From: Sedimentitalea sp042687825
Lineage (GTDB): Bacteria; Pseudomonadota; Alphaproteobacteria; Rhodobacterales; Rhodobacteraceae
DNA length: 6,425 bases
Assembly: GCF_042687825.1 (NCBI RefSeq)
Contig: NZ_JBHUQE010000043.1
Location: 1 to 6,425 of the forward strand
Direction of reading: 5' to 3'
Shown: piece by piece, positions 6,092 through 6,425 of the stretch
Numbering within the stretch: the first letter of the stretch is position 1
Layout: each line of letters starts with the position of its first letter
Notes under the pieces: generated by a model
Told to the model about the DNA's origin: nothing
Databases searched by the model: none
Seen by the model: only the letters and a program-made list of their open reading frames with translations
Program-made: the position numbers and the translations under genes

Positions 6092-6145
6092 ATCGGCCTT
6101 GATCGGCACATAAGGTCCGCTGCGGACCGCAACAACATCGCTATG

Positions 6146-6174
6146 GCACTCGGCTCCTGGTCGGGTGCTTTTTT
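6146..6174 (+). terminator. Rho-independent terminator after the DUF465 gene
   Basis: GCACTCG (6146-6152) pairs with CGGGTGC (6162-6168), seven pairs including one G-U, around a 9-nt loop. Six T residues follow directly at 6169-6174. It lies 54 nt past the DUF465 stop and is oriented to end that transcript. Confidence 0.75.
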
Positions 6175-6338
6175 CGTGTCGGCCTGCTTGGATTTCTGGT
6201 CTGTTGCCAGCGCCTGGCGGTGGCGCAGCGGGGCAACGCGCGATCGTTCTGGCCGTCATGATTGGCGGATCAAGCTGCCGGATGGCGCGGCGCCTGTCAG
6301 GCGGCGCGGGATACGGGGCGCAGACGACCTCATGCAGG

Positions 6339-6367
6339 AAAAAGGGCCGGTCGCGTGCGACCGGCCC
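6339..6367 (-). terminator. Rho-independent terminator for a minus-strand gene beyond the right edge
   Basis: GGGCCGGTCGC (6344-6354) and GCGACCGGCCC (6357-6367) form a perfect 11-bp inverted repeat with a 2-nt spacer. Read on the minus strand the hairpin is followed by five T residues (complement of A at 6339-6343). On the plus strand no T-run follows. It therefore most likely ends a leftward transcript that enters from beyond 6425. Confidence 0.75.
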
Positions 6368-6425
6368 AGCATGTGATGGCGGTGACCCGCCACACTTATC
6401 TGTCAGCCAAAGAACTGCGCGCCGT

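Larger units (their letters stand above)
6092..6425. other. Stretch without a recognisable complete gene
   Basis: From the DUF465 stop to the window edge I find no credible complete gene. It contains a GGTCCGC/GCGGACC inverted repeat with a 1-nt spacer (6114-6128), the plus-strand terminator at 6146-6174, a GC-rich inverted repeat at 6286-6308 (11-bp arms, one mismatch, 1-nt spacer) and a minus-strand terminator at 6339-6367. An open plus-strand frame from 6143 to 6376 starts inside the first terminator hairpin and runs through the second, so it is not a gene. The last 23 bases could be the 3' end of a minus-strand gene. Confidence 0.6.

Noticed and set aside
6143..6376. 77-codon plus-strand open frame
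   Set aside because: It starts inside the terminator hairpin of the DUF465 gene, runs through a second terminator hairpin, lacks a ribosome binding site and resembles no family I know.
1..6425. CRISPR arrays, tRNA or rRNA genes, insertion sequences, toxin-antitoxin or defence modules
   Set aside because: I looked for regularly spaced repeats, cloverleaf-like segments, transposase or integrase motifs and small paired genes on both strands and found none.

Overview
The window is GC-rich, densely packed bacterial chromosome. Gene content, codon use and the protein sequences fit an alphaproteobacterium, most likely of the Rhodobacterales/Roseobacter group. It reads as ordinary core-genome DNA. 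I see no phage, transposon, CRISPR or defence genes, and no undescribed multi-gene system.

Layout from left to right: (1) A minus-strand gene for a six-helix membrane protein resembling the GAP/SfLAP family, followed at its 3' side by two tandem GC-rich hairpins at the left edge. (2) A divergent gap of roughly 200 bp. (3) A plus-strand pair: a large exported tetratricopeptide-repeat protein, then ispE (fourth kinase step of the MEP isoprenoid pathway). (4) A minus-strand long-chain polyprenyl diphosphate synthase (ispB-like), convergent with ispE. (5) A 53-bp divergent gap leading into a plus-strand pair: a 71-aa DUF2007 protein and a tRNA1(Val) A37 N6-methyltransferase, overlapping as GTGA. 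(6) A 54-aa DUF465/YdcH-type coiled-coil protein with a strong ribosome binding site and an intrinsic terminator after it. (7) About 330 bp without a recognisable gene, containing that terminator and a second, minus-strand terminator that probably serves a gene entering from beyond the right edge.

Functionally, IspE helps make the C5 units IPP and DMAPP, and the polyprenyl synthase joins such units into the ubiquinone side chain. The two convergent genes therefore sit at early and late points of one supply line. The roles of the TPR, DUF2007 and DUF465 proteins cannot be derived from the sequence.

The most important point for a user is that positions 2678-2810 and 2812-2944 are identical 133-bp copies separated by a single N at 2811. 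This is almost certainly two contigs with overlapping ends that were joined without merging, not a biological duplication. Collapsing it makes the TPR gene and ispE overlap by 14 nt and removes a spurious second ispE 5' end.
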